In this document: positions 47,301 through 57,406 of the stretch, in pieces
Numbering within the stretch: position 1 is the stretch's first letter
Layout: each line of letters begins with the position of its first letter
NCBI GenBank assembly: GCA_950097015.1
Contig: CATNEN010000011.1
Span: 6,102,001 to 6,166,000 of the forward strand
From: Macrostomum hystrix
Lineage: Eukaryota; Platyhelminthes; Macrostomidae
Length of the DNA: 64,000 bases
Direction: 5' to 3'
The notes under the pieces: model-generated
The model's database searches: none
The model's input: only the letters and a program-made list of their open reading frames with translations
What the model was told of the DNA's origin: nothing
Translations under genes and position numbers: made by a program

Positions 47301-50300
47301 ACAGCGGGGTGAGACAGAGATGAGATAAGACAGGGAGAGATGAGACAGTGGACAGATGAGACTGGAGAGAGACTGAAGAGAGACGGGAGACACGGGAGAG
47401 ATGAGACAGGATACTGTAGGTGTCGGAAGGGGCAACGGGCCGGATTTGGGAGCTTCGAAGGCCGCATCTGGCCCGCGGGCCGGAGTTTGCCGATCCCTGC
47501 AGTTTAAACAAACCGTCACATCCAGCTGTTCAATCCGCAGCGGCAGTTCTTCAATCTTGGTGAGCAGGGCCCGGATGTTCTCAGCTGTGAGCGGATTCTG
47601 GCTAATTCTGAGGCACTTCAAACTGTCATTGGCTCGCAGGCCCTTGACCAGGAACTCCAGACATTTGGCATCGATTCTATTGCAAGAAATGTCCAGCAGG
47701 TTGAGACTGCTGTTCACGGGTAGTGAGCGGGCCAGCGACTTGCAGCCCTCGATGTGCAGGCCGTTCCATCCGAGCAGAGCAGTCTCCAAGCAGTGATTCA
47801 GACGCATCGAGTCGCACAGACTGATGGCACCATTGAGCCGGATGTGGTTCCAGGACAGGTCTAGCACTTTTAGAGCGACATTGTGCGCTGAAGTTCAGTA
47901 AATAGAATTTGGTGGGCTTTTTCCCTTGATATTCTCAACATTCTACTAGAAGTAGTAAACTCACCCAAGCCATGAGCGATCTGAACAATGCCGTTCTCGC
48001 GAAAATTATTATGAGCTAAGTAGATCTCAGTAAGGACCTCATTCTCCTGTGAATTTTAGTGGATTTGTGAATTTCACGTAAGACCTGAGGTAGGGGGGTA
48101 GTGTCTCACTGAAGACCTGAGGTCGGGGGGTGTGTCTCACTGAAGACCTGAGGTAGGGGGGTAGTGTCTCACTGAAGACCTGAGGTAGAGGGGTAGTATC
48201 TTACTGAAGACCTGAGGTAGGGGGGTAGTGTCTTACTGAAGTCCTGAGGTAGAGGGGTTGTGTCTCACTGAAGACCTGAGGTAGGGGGGTAGTATCTTAC
48301 TGAAGACCTGAGGTAGGGGGGTAGTGTCTCACTGAAGACCTGAGGTAGGGGGGTAGTGTCTCACTGAAGACCTGAGGTAGGGGGGTAGTGTCTCACTGAA
48401 GACCTGAGGTAGAGGGGTAGTATCTTACTGAAGACCTGAGGTAGGGGGGTAGTGTCTCACTGAAGACCTGAGGTAGGGGGGTAGTGTCTCACTGAAGACC
48501 TGAGGTAGGGGGGTAGTATCTTACTGAAGACCTGAGGTAGGGGGGTAGTGTCTCACTGAAGACCTGAGGTAGGGGGGTAGTGTCTCACTGAAGACCTGAG
48601 GTCGGGGGGTGTGTCTCACTGAAGACCTGAGGTAGGGGGGTAGTGTCTCACTGAAGACCTGAGGTCGGGGGGTAGTGTCTCACTGAAGACCTGAGGTAGG
48701 GGGGTAGTATCTTACTGAAGACCTGAGGTAGGGGGGTAGTGTCTTACTGAAGTCCTGAGGTAGAGGGGTTGTGTCTCACTGAAGACCTGAGGTAGGGGGG
48801 TAGTGTCTCACTGAAGACCTGAGGTAGAGGGGTAGTGTCTTACTGAAGACCTGAGGTAGAGGGGTAGTATCTCACTGAAGACCTGAGGTAGAGGGGTAGT
48901 ATCTTACTGAAGACCTGAGGTAGAGGGGTAGTGTCTTACTGAAGACCTGAGGTAGAGGGGTAGTATCTCACTGAAGACCTGAGGTAGGGGAGTAGTGTCT
49001 CACTGAAGACCTGAGGTAGAGGGGTAGTATCTCACTGAAGACCTGAGGTAGGGGGGTAGTGTCTCACTGAAGACCTGAGGTAGGGGGGTAGTGTCTCACT
49101 GAAGACCTAAGGTAGGGGGGTAGTGTCTCACTGAAGACCTGAGGTAGGGGGGTAGTGTCTCACTGAAGACCTGAGGTAGAGGGGTAGTGTCTTACTGAAG
49201 ACCTGAGGTAGAGGGGTAGTATCTTACTGAAGACCTGAGGTAGAGGGGTAGTATCTTACTGAAGACCTGAGGTAGAGGGGTAGTATCTTACTGAAGACCT
49301 GAGGTAGGGGAGTAGTGTCTCACTGAAGACCTGAGGTAGGGGAGTAGTGTCTCACTGAAGACCTGAGGTAGAGGGGTAGTATCTTACTGAAGACCTGAGG
49401 TAGAGGGGTAGTATCTTACTGAAGACCTGAGGTAGAGGGGTAGTATCTTACTGAAGACCTGAGGTAGGGGAGTAGTGTCTCACTGAAGACCTGAGGTAGG
49501 GGAGTAGTGTCTCACTGAAGACCTGAGGTAGAGGGGTAGTATCTCACTGAAGACCTGAGGTAGAGGGGTAGTGTCTTACTGAAGACCTGAGGTAGAGGGG
49601 TAGTATCTCACTGAAGACCTGAGGTATGGCAGTAGTGTCTCACTGAAGACCTGAGGTAGAGGGGTAGTATCTTACTGAAGACCTGAGGTAGAGGGGTAGT
49701 GTCTTACTGAAGACCTGAGGTAGGGGAGTAGTGTCTCACTGAAGACCTGAGGTAGAGGGGTAGTATCTTACTGAAGACCTGAGGTAGGGGGGTAGTGTCT
49801 CACTGAAGACCTGAGGTAGGGGGGTAGTGTCTCACTGAAGACCTGAGGTAGGGGGGTAGTGTCTCACTGAAGACCTGAGGTAGAGGGGTAGTATCTCACT
49901 GAAGACCTGAAGACACTGAAGAAGAGAACAGTGACAACAATGATGTCTAACAAAGAAGAACAGTGACAACAGTGATGTCTCACAGGAGAGAACAGTGACA
50001 ACAATGATGTCTAACAAAGAAGAACAATGCCAACCAACCTCAAGAAGATTTTTCAGCAGAGCTGCACAGTTTTCTTCAAATCGATTGCCTGCAGGTTAAA
50101 GATGAGAAATTTTTTTCTCAGATGAGAATCAAATTTGAGAACCTTTCAAATTTCTCTCCAAGATGTTTTACCTGACAAGTCCAACACCTTCACTGTACGA
50201 TTATTGACTAAAGCAGTGGCGATGGCCTGTAAGCCAGTTAATCCAATTCGGTTGTTAACAAGTCTCTGCAAATTAGAGATGAGATTTTTTTAGAAAATCT

Positions 50301-51765
50301 GATAGTTTTAGACGCTAATCCATTGCTAATCCAACACTTCACAAACCAGCTCGGTTAGAAACGGATTATCCCTGATCACTGCGGTTAGCTGCTGGGCACC
50401 CGGGCAACCCAGCTCATTGTCCTCCAGTATGAGCTCGCGAAGGTGAGCATTGTTCTAAAGAGTTTTAAAGGTTTCGAGGTGATGAGGCGTTGAGACTGAG
50501 TGTACATTTCCTGACGCAGACATCCACTCACACAGGTAGAGCGACTTGATAATCCTACTGTTAACCAACTTGATAATCCTACTGTTAATCCACTTCATAA
50601 TCGTGCTGTTAACCAACTTGATAATCCTACTGTTAATCCACTTATCCTTCTGTTAATCCACTTGATAATCCTTCTGTTAATCCACTTGATAATCCTTCTG
50701 TTAATCCACTTGATAATCCTACTGATAATCCACTTGATAATCGTGCTGTTAACCCACTTGATAATCGTGCTGTTAATCCAATTGATAATCCTACTTATAA
50801 TCCACTTGATAATGGTGCTGTTAATCCACTTGATAATAGTTCTGGTAATCTAATTGATAATGCTACTTTTAATCCACTTGAAAAAATCATACTGATAACC
50901 CACTTGATAATCATACTGTTAATCCACTTGATAATCCTACTGATAATCCACATGATAATCCTTCTGTTAATCCACTTGATAATCGTGCTGTTAATCCAAT
51001 TGATAATCCTACTTATAATCCACTTGATAATGGTGCTGTTAATCCACTTGATAATAGTGCTGGTAATCTAATTGATAATCCTACTGTTAATCTACTTGAT
51101 AATCCTTCTGTTAATCCACTTGATAATCGTGCTGTTAACATAGTTGAGATAAAAAGTCTTTGTGATAATACCAGTCGGAAGATTAATCCGGAAGATTATC
51201 TTAGTCGTTAAACCTGAATGATAACCCCTCAGAAATCCTTGTCAGAAAATCCCCGTTTTGACCCTCTGATAATCCATCTGATAATCCTTCGATAATCTCT
51301 GCAATAATCCCAAAGCCAACTCACCCCAAGCGCCTGTGAGCAGGCAAAAGCTCCGTCAACTCCCAGATACAATCGGCTCAGCTGTACTCTGGGCAGGAGC
51401 AGCGATTGCAGAAACTTCTGCGAAGGCGTTATACCCAGCCTGTCGCAGGTGTGCAAGTATTTCTCCTGATTCCAGTCCAGTTTTCGGCCCCCCGCGGGCC
51501 GCAGTTCGTCCAGCGCCGAATCTTCGACCATTTCTAAGTTTGAGTCCATTCTCAAAGTGCCAATTTTTTAACTAGTAGAGAAAGAAACTATTTAGAAGCG
51601 AGAACATTCTTAAAAGTACATACCAGCCTCCTCGGCCTCATCAGCGCCAGTTTTTTCCGAGTCAATTTTCACCTGCGGCTGATAAGCCAAGGGTTGATCC
51701 GACTCCAGCAGGTGCATGCTCAGCAGCCTGAAGGCGGAAACTGGTCGCTTTGATTTGTTCAACAT
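44305..51765 (-). CDS. Leucine-rich repeat / EF-hand protein (LRRC74-like), 10 exons
   Basis: Probably a cytosolic calcium-sensing scaffold; no partner can be named. Exons 5'->3': 51765-51624, 51533-51325, 50454-50347, 50265-50172, 50088-50039, 48046-47965, 47887-47514, 45651-45508, 45429-45316, 44718-44305. Phases match at all nine joins and the sum is 1731 nt (576 residues plus stop). Residues ~95-355 form ribonuclease-inhibitor-type LRRs (for example 'LTEIYLAHNNF', 'VLDLSWNHI', 'LNLLDISCNRI'). Two canonical EF loops follow: DSDGSKSLTHKE (~422-433) and DKDGDGEVDYSE (~458-469). The C-terminus is basic, with a ~10-residue Gln run. The exon 8 acceptor lies inside the first unit of a 58-bp tandem array. 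The exon 10 acceptor could instead be 21 nt upstream (TCTCAG), in frame. An acceptor-like TTTCTGCAG sits just before the start codon. Confidence 0.88.
44838..45182 (-). mobile_element. SINE-B, longest copy, in LRR-gene intron 9
   Basis: On the minus strand it starts GGTGAGTGGCAAAGCGGTTA (A-box-like), followed by GAGCTCGATTCCGCGGCG. It runs through GAGGGCCAACCTCCAAGGC and ends ATTGCCCGCAGCCCTCC. This is the best reference for the family. Confidence 0.87.
45631..46268. repeat. 58-bp array containing a real splice acceptor, 11 copies
   Basis: Unit starts every 58 bp (45631, 45689, ... 46211) and the copies look identical. The unit on the minus strand includes TGCAACAACAG|GGCCTGAC, the acceptor and start of LRR-gene exon 8. 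Only the copy nearest the exon leads into coding sequence (GGC CTG ACT GTA GAT CCC CAG AGC). Confidence 0.95.
46335..46570 (+). mobile_element. SINE-A, in LRR-gene intron 7
   Basis: Head CTATTGGTTAGAGCGGCGG, B box GGTTCGATTCC, then GTTCACCCAGCTGTTAAATG, GTCCATGGACTGAACGG and the tail block ATCCAAATTGGC. Antisense to the host gene. Confidence 0.87.
46832..47499 (-). mobile_element. hAT-like MITE with expanded internal minisatellite, LRR-gene intron 7
   Basis: On the minus strand it starts CAGGGATCGGCAAACT and continues GGGCCAGATGCGGCCTTCGA and CGACACCTACAGTATCCTGT, parallel to the copy at 38071. The inner part (about 46915-47420) is ~500 bp of GAGATGAGACAGG-type repeats in place of the few units of the other copy. 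The far flank (AGGCCCGCTTTCGTCTTTCAGG) also matches. The distal terminus is degenerate. Confidence 0.82.
48075..49910. repeat. ~32-bp minisatellite in LRR-gene intron 5, ~57 copies
   Basis: Unit GAAGACCTGAGGTAGGGGGG plus TAGTGTCTCACT, variants AGAGGGG, TATCTTAC. In the sense direction of the host gene each unit reads CACTACCCCCCTACCTCAG|G, which resembles a strong 3' splice site. Confidence 0.97.
50540..51145. repeat. ~24-bp minisatellite in LRR-gene intron 2, ~25 copies, TAATCC-rich
   Basis: Unit GTTAATCCACTTGATAATCC plus TACT, moderately diverged. Most units hold two TAATCC motifs. Confidence 0.93.
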
Positions 51766-52189
51766 TTCACTGCTGCAGAAACGGGGCTGATTTCAACGAT
51801 GTAATGTACCCTTACACAATTGACTGCTCACTACCATGTCAAAAAAATCGCATTTTATACCCTTAAACCTTCCTGGCTTTTAGCTACTTGAAGAATTCAA
51901 GAGCAGCTGCTGCAGCTCTGACTTTTTGTTGAAAAAATGTCGCTTCTCAAAAAAACGCGGCACTCTGACGGGCTCCTGGAGATGACAGACGCCTGGCAGA
52001 ACAGAATAGAAAAACTGTGAGAGCATACCAACTCATTCTCTCTCCTCTCTCTGTTTCTAGTTTCACCCTTTGGCATAGCAACTGCTGTCTACCTGTTTAC
52101 CTGCCCAGTGCCCACACACACACAACAGGCATGTGCCTCATACTGGAATTGGAAGGGCGAGTCAAATCGATTTATCCGCCCTAGGAATT
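51766..52189. other. 5' flank of the LRR/EF-hand gene
   Basis: No exon of another gene recognised. It should include the promoter. A CT-rich patch precedes TTTCTAG near 52060. Confidence 0.4.
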
Positions 52190-54435
52190 ATTAACTACTC
52201 AGTCCACCCTCGTCTCTTCTCCACTGCCTCATCTACTTCCCTACTGCCTCATCTCTTCTCCACTGCCTCATCTCCTTCCCTACTGCCTCATCTCTTCTCC
52301 ACTGCCTCATCTCCTTCCCTACTACCTCATCTCCTCCCCCACTGCCTCATCTACTTCCCTACTGCCTCATCTCTTCTCCACTGCCTCATCTCCTTCCCTA
52401 CTACCTCATCTCCTCCCCCACTGCCTCATCTACTTCCCTACTGCCTCATCTCCTCTCCCACTGCCTCATCTCCTTCCCTACTGCCTCATCTCCTCTCCCA
52501 CTGCCTCATCTACTTCCCTACTGCCTCATCTCTTCTCCACTGCCTCATCTCCTTCCCTACTACCTCATCTCCTCCCCCACTGCCTCATCTACTTCCCTAC
52601 TGCCTCATCTCCTCTCCCACTGCCTCATCTCCTTCCCTACTGCCTCATCTCTTCTCCACTGCCTCATCTCCTTCCCTACTACCTCATCTCTTCTCCACTG
52701 CCTCATCTCCTTCCCTACTACCTCATCTCCTCTCCCACTGCCTCATCTACTTCCCTACTGCCTCATCTCCTCTCCCACTGCCTCATCTACTTCCCTACTG
52801 CCTCATCTCCTCTCCCACTGCCTCATCTCCTTCCCTACTGCCTCATCTCTTCTCCACTGCCTCATCTCCTTCCCTACTGCCTCATCTCTTCTCCACTGCC
52901 TCATCTCCTTCCCTACTACCTCATCTCCTCTCCCACTGCCTCATCTACTTCCCTACTGCCTCATCTCCTCTCCCACTGCCTCATCTCCTTCCCTACTACC
53001 TCATCTCTTCTCCACTGCCTCATCTCCTTCCCTACTACCTCATCTCTTCTCCACTGCCTCATCTCCTTCCCTACTACCTCATCTCCTCTCCCACTGCCTC
53101 ATCTCCTTCCCTACTGCCTCATCTCTTCTCCACTGCCTCATCTCCTTCCCTACTACCTCATCTCTTCTCCACTGCCTCATCTCCTTCCCTACTACCTCAT
53201 CTCCTCTCCCACTGCCTCATCTCCTTCCCTACTGCCTCATCTCTTCTCCACTGCCTCATCTACTTCCCTACTGCCTCATCTCCTCTCCCACTGCCTCATC
53301 TCCTTCCCTACTGCCTCATCTCCTCTCCCACTGCCTTATCTCCTCTCCCACTGCCTTATCTCCTCTCCAACTGCCTCATCTCCTCTCCCACTGCCTCATC
53401 TACTCTCCCACTGCCTCATCTCCTCTCCCACTGCCTCATCTCTTCTCCACTGCCTCATCTCCTTCCCTACTACCTCATCTCCTCTCCCACTGCCTCATCT
53501 ACTTCCCTACTGCCTCATCTCCTCTCCCACTGCCTCATTTACTTCCCTACTGCCTCATCTCCTCTCCCACTGCCTCATCTACTTCCCTACTGCCTCATCT
53601 CTTCTCCACTGCCTCATCTCCTTCCCTACTACCTCATCTCTTCTCCACTGCCTCATCTCCTTCCCTACTACCTCATCTCTTCTCCACTGCCTCATCTCCT
53701 TCCCTACTACCTCATCTCTTCTCCACTGCCTCATCTCCTTCCCTACTACCTCATCTCTTCTCCACTGCCTCATCTCCTTCCCTACTACCTCATCTCTTCT
53801 CCACTGCCTCATCTCCTTCCCTACTACCTCATCTCCTCTCCCACTGCCTCATCTCCTTCCCTACTACCTCATCTCCTCTCCCACTGCCTCATCTACTTCC
53901 CTACTGCCTCATCTCCTCTCCCACTGCCTCATCTCCTTCCCTACTGCCTCATCTCTTCTCCACTGCCTCATCTCCTTCCCTACTGCCTCATCTCTTCTCC
54001 ACTGCCTCATCTCCTTCCCTACTACCTCATCTCCTCTCCCACTGCCTCATCTACTTCCCTACTGCCTCATCTCCTCTCCCACTGCCTCATCTCCTTCCCT
54101 ACTACCTCATCTCCTCTCCCACTGCCTCATCTACTTCCCTACTGCCTCATCTCCTCTCCCACTGCCTCATCTCCTTCCCTACTGCCTCATCTCCTCTCCC
54201 ACTGCCTTATCTCCTCTCCCACTGCCTTATCTCCTCTCCAACTGCCTCATCTCCTCTCCCACTGCCTCATCTACTCTCCCACTGCCTCATCTCCTCTCCC
54301 ACTGCCTCTCCTTCTCTCCCACTGCCTCATCTCCTCTCCCACTGCCTCATCTCCTCTGCCACTGCCTCATCTCCTTCCCTACTGCCTCATCTCCTCTCCC
54401 ACTGCCTCATCTACTCTCCCACTGCCTCTCCTTCT
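52190..54435. repeat. 19-20-bp pyrimidine minisatellite, ~110 copies
   Basis: Three interleaved unit types: CCTCATCTCTTCTCCACTG (19), CCTCATCTCCTTCCCTACTG (20) and CCTCATCTCCTCTCCCACTG (20). The plus strand is about 85% pyrimidine over 2.2 kb. The absence of stop codons in one frame creates a false 815-codon frame. Confidence 0.97.
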
Positions 54436-55684
54436 CCCCCACCTCTCCCCATCTTGCTCTTTATCTCGGCCCAAATTTTACTCCCTAACAGATCTTAACA
54501 GATGCCGCCTATCCTCTCTCTCCCCTCCTTCTCAAACTCCTCTTTTTGCCAGCTTATTACTGGGGGAGTCTGCAGTTTAGAGCAATTGAAACCAGTCGAC
54601 TGGGAGTGAGCAGTGGAATCGTAACTTTGAGAAGTCTCAACGATGCAGCACATTACAATAGGCATAATTAATTAATCTGCCTGTCAGCCCTCAAATGGGC
54701 AGACTAGCCGACTGGGAGGGCCCTTTTTAATTTATTAGCCGTCCCAGCAGGTGTAGGAATTATTGTGACTCATCATACTAATCATCATACTAATACTACT
54801 GCGTGTTTGTAGCAATCAGCAAAGTATGCAATTGCTTATACACATATGACGATTTGAAATGGTCATTTGCACCCCAAAGGAGTTGCTATATACGAACTAC
54901 AGTTCTTACAAGAGCTACAATGCATGGCGCTGTGGGGAACTTCAAGCTATTGAATTGGCCTACTAACACACGGTAAGTTTGTAGGTTTTGGCAACGCGTC
55001 TTCTACTACCTTAAGTAGTATCATGGACCGTCCTTCAATTGTTGAAAGCTCAAGTTCAACTCAAAGTGCAAAACATCACACTAAAACCGGATAAATTAAA
55101 ATGAGCTCAATGTGAATTCCATAAATCACTTGCGGTTAGAAGCTCAATAAACGATTCTTGCCGCAATAAAAGAACTCAAAAAATGACCGACCGAAAGCAA
55201 TTTGACAAGAGTTCGCGGTCGAAAAAAATTGTGCACTATCACAAAGCCGCTTCCGTCATGATTGTCAAAATATTTTAATGACAGAAGTATTTCATCCGGG
55301 CGAAACACTTTGGTCTCTTCCGGCTTGCTGTGGGCTCTGTGCATAATGGCCCGACAATGATGGGTGGAGCATTGCAGAGGATTCACCGCTTGGTTTGCTG
55401 CCTGTTTGTTCTTTATGGGATCAAGTATTCTAACTACTGTATTTTTACCCTAGCCGAAATGTGATGTCAGTTCGATGCAGCATATGAGCTGAGCTCAAAC
55501 CGCTGGACTAATGGTCTCTGGGGACTAGACTATTTCTCCAGAAACTTCGGGACAGTTTTTGGTTTGAAAAGAAATTTTATAAATGCTTTATGTCTGCAGG
55601 CTCTTCGACTGACGTTAAAATGAAGCTTGGCGATCGAAGCCGCAACTGAGGTTACGAAATCACAAATTTCAAATGCAATATATT
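54436..55684. other. Spacer, nothing firmly recognised
   Basis: AT-rich DNA. An 80-codon minus-strand frame at 55144-55386 has no recognised domain and no good splice context. Confidence 0.4.
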
Positions 55685-56245
55685 CACATCAAACCTCAAA
55701 CAACACCGCACACAAACCTCAAACAACACCGCAGACAAACCTCAAAAAACACCGCACACAAACCTCAAACAACACGCAGACAAACCTCAAACAACACCGC
55801 AGACAAACCTCAAACAACACCGCAGACAAACCTCAAAAAACACCGCACACAAACCCCAAACAACACGCACACAAACCTCAAACAACACCGCAGACAAACC
55901 TCAAACAACACCGCAGACAAACCTCAAACAACACGCAGACAAACCTCAAACAACACCGCAGACAAACCTCAAAAAACACGCACACAAACCTCAAACAACA
56001 CCGCAGACAAACCTCAAACAACACCGCAGACAAACCTCAAAAAACACGCACACAAACCTCAAACAACACCGCAGACAAACCTCAAACAACACCGCAGACA
56101 AACCTCAAACAACACGCAGACAAACCTCAAACAACACCGCACACAAACCTCAAACAACACCGCACACAAACCTCAAACAACACCGCACATGAACATCAAA
56201 CAACACCGCACATAAACATCAAACAACACGCAGACAAACCTCAAT
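55685..56245. repeat. 21-23-bp minisatellite, ~24 copies
   Basis: Unit CCTCAAACAACACCGCAGAC plus AAA; one subtype lacks two bases (AACACGCAGAC). C/A-rich plus strand. Confidence 0.95.
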
Positions 56246-56258
56246 ATAATTTATTTTT

Positions 56259-56552
56259 GATTACACCTGCTCCAATTGGGCCAGATGTGCAGCCGACAGC
56301 ACAGCCGCAGCTATTGCGCGGCGCATCTGAAGGCTGAGTACAGCTGTTCAGTCCATGGACTTGGTGGACGCCACACCCATTCTCATTTGCCCCAGCTAAT
56401 GCTGGTACACATTTAACAGCTGGGTGAACTTAAGCAATGCAGAGTCAAGTGTCTTGCAAAAGGACCCAAAATTGTTCCAGTGGAGTCGGGAATCGAACCC
56501 CGGACCTTCAAGTCATGAGTCCGACGCTCTAGCCACTAGGCTACAACCTCCT
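56259..56552 (-). mobile_element. SINE-A, most complete copy (~294 bp)
   Basis: On the minus strand: GTAGCCTAGTGGCTAGAGCG, GGGGTTCGATTCCCGACTCC, CCACTGGAACAATTTTGG, CACCCAGCTGTTAAATGTG, GTCCATGGACTGAACAGC, GCGCCGCGCAATAGC, CTGGCCCAATTGGAGCAGG and TGTAATC tail. It serves as the family reference. It abuts the tandem array on its left. Confidence 0.9.
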
Positions 56553-57169
56553 AACAAACCTCAAACTTTGTACTCAAATCTTCAAAAAAGCCGCACCAAC
56601 ACTAAAACTCCGCTGAAAAAGTCCACTAAACTACATCCCATATCGTAACTACTACATACTCGTATTTCAAAAGTTTATTACTGCCGCACTAGGTCGAGAT
56701 GCCCCTATTGAGGCAAACCTGTATTCCCCTCCAAGCAATGACTACTGCATTAGACGGGGTCGCCTAGCTGGTGGCAGTAAAGAATTGAAGTGCCGAATAT
56801 TCAATAAAGACAACAATTAGCCTATGCAAAATGTCAGGAAGCAAGTTCTGCTGCAGTGTTTACAGTACCACCTGCTTCCATTAACTCTGCCCCAATGCTT
56901 TAAGAATTTTCCCATTCTCTGAGTCCCTCCCCCCCCATTAACCCTCTGGACTCTGTCCCTGCTCAAACAGACAGCACGCGGTGCTCGGGTCAGGGAAAAG
57001 AGTTTTTCTATCAATAGAAGCTCAACTCAAGAAGTCGGATCGTAACCGGTTCAAAACTTAACGAAGAAGTTCGCGACACAACCGCGCGAGGGGGCGGGGT
57101 TCGGGCACTTTGTAAGCAAAGAAAAAACTGTAAAACTAAAATAGAATCCGAAAAGCTTTTAGCCTCAAA
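56553..57169. other. Spacer with GC-rich promoter-like end
   Basis: From ~57060 to 57110 the sequence becomes CpG-rich (CGCGACACAACCGCGCGAG, GGGGCGGGG Sp1-like box) just before the small ORF that follows. Confidence 0.4.
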
Positions 57170-57406
57170 ATGGAGAATGCGGCGTCAGTGAGACGGGGGG
57201 CATCGGCTAGGACTGAGGCCAACCCAATGCAAAGTTTCGAGACTACTCAAGCGATCCTCCTATTTGCCAAACAAGTGAATGAGCTTTCTCAAAAGTCCGT
57301 TTCTTAAGTGGTCCCCTCAACAATGAGCGGTGCGCTCAACTCGCCTGACGAAAAGGCTGTCAGCACAGCCGACTACTTGTCTGTAGAGGCTGAATTTGTT
57401 TCCTAG
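57170..57406 (+). other. Possible small gene or decayed retrocopy, frame broken by one TAA
   Basis: An ATG in good context (CAAAATGG) opens a 45-codon frame beginning MENAASVRRGASARTEANPM, ended by TAA. The same frame then continues for ~32 codons (it includes MSGALNSPDEKAVSTADYL) to TAG at 57404-57406. An AATAAA lies ~12 bp on, and a GGGGCGGGG box lies ~75 bp upstream. No family is recognised. It may be a pseudogene, a first exon (AACAA|GTGAAT donor-like) or chance. Confidence 0.3.

Noticed and set aside
46784-47467. Frames joining LRR exon 7 to SHLSRVSSLPCLI repeats
   Set aside because: The frame runs past the exon 7 donor at 47514 into the MITE's minisatellite; the downstream exon 8 joins in phase instead.
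52133-54580. 815-codon open frame
   Set aside because: It is the translation of the 19-20-bp pyrimidine array. The peptide is monotonous (LPHLLSTASS-like), there is no domain, and other frames are also open.
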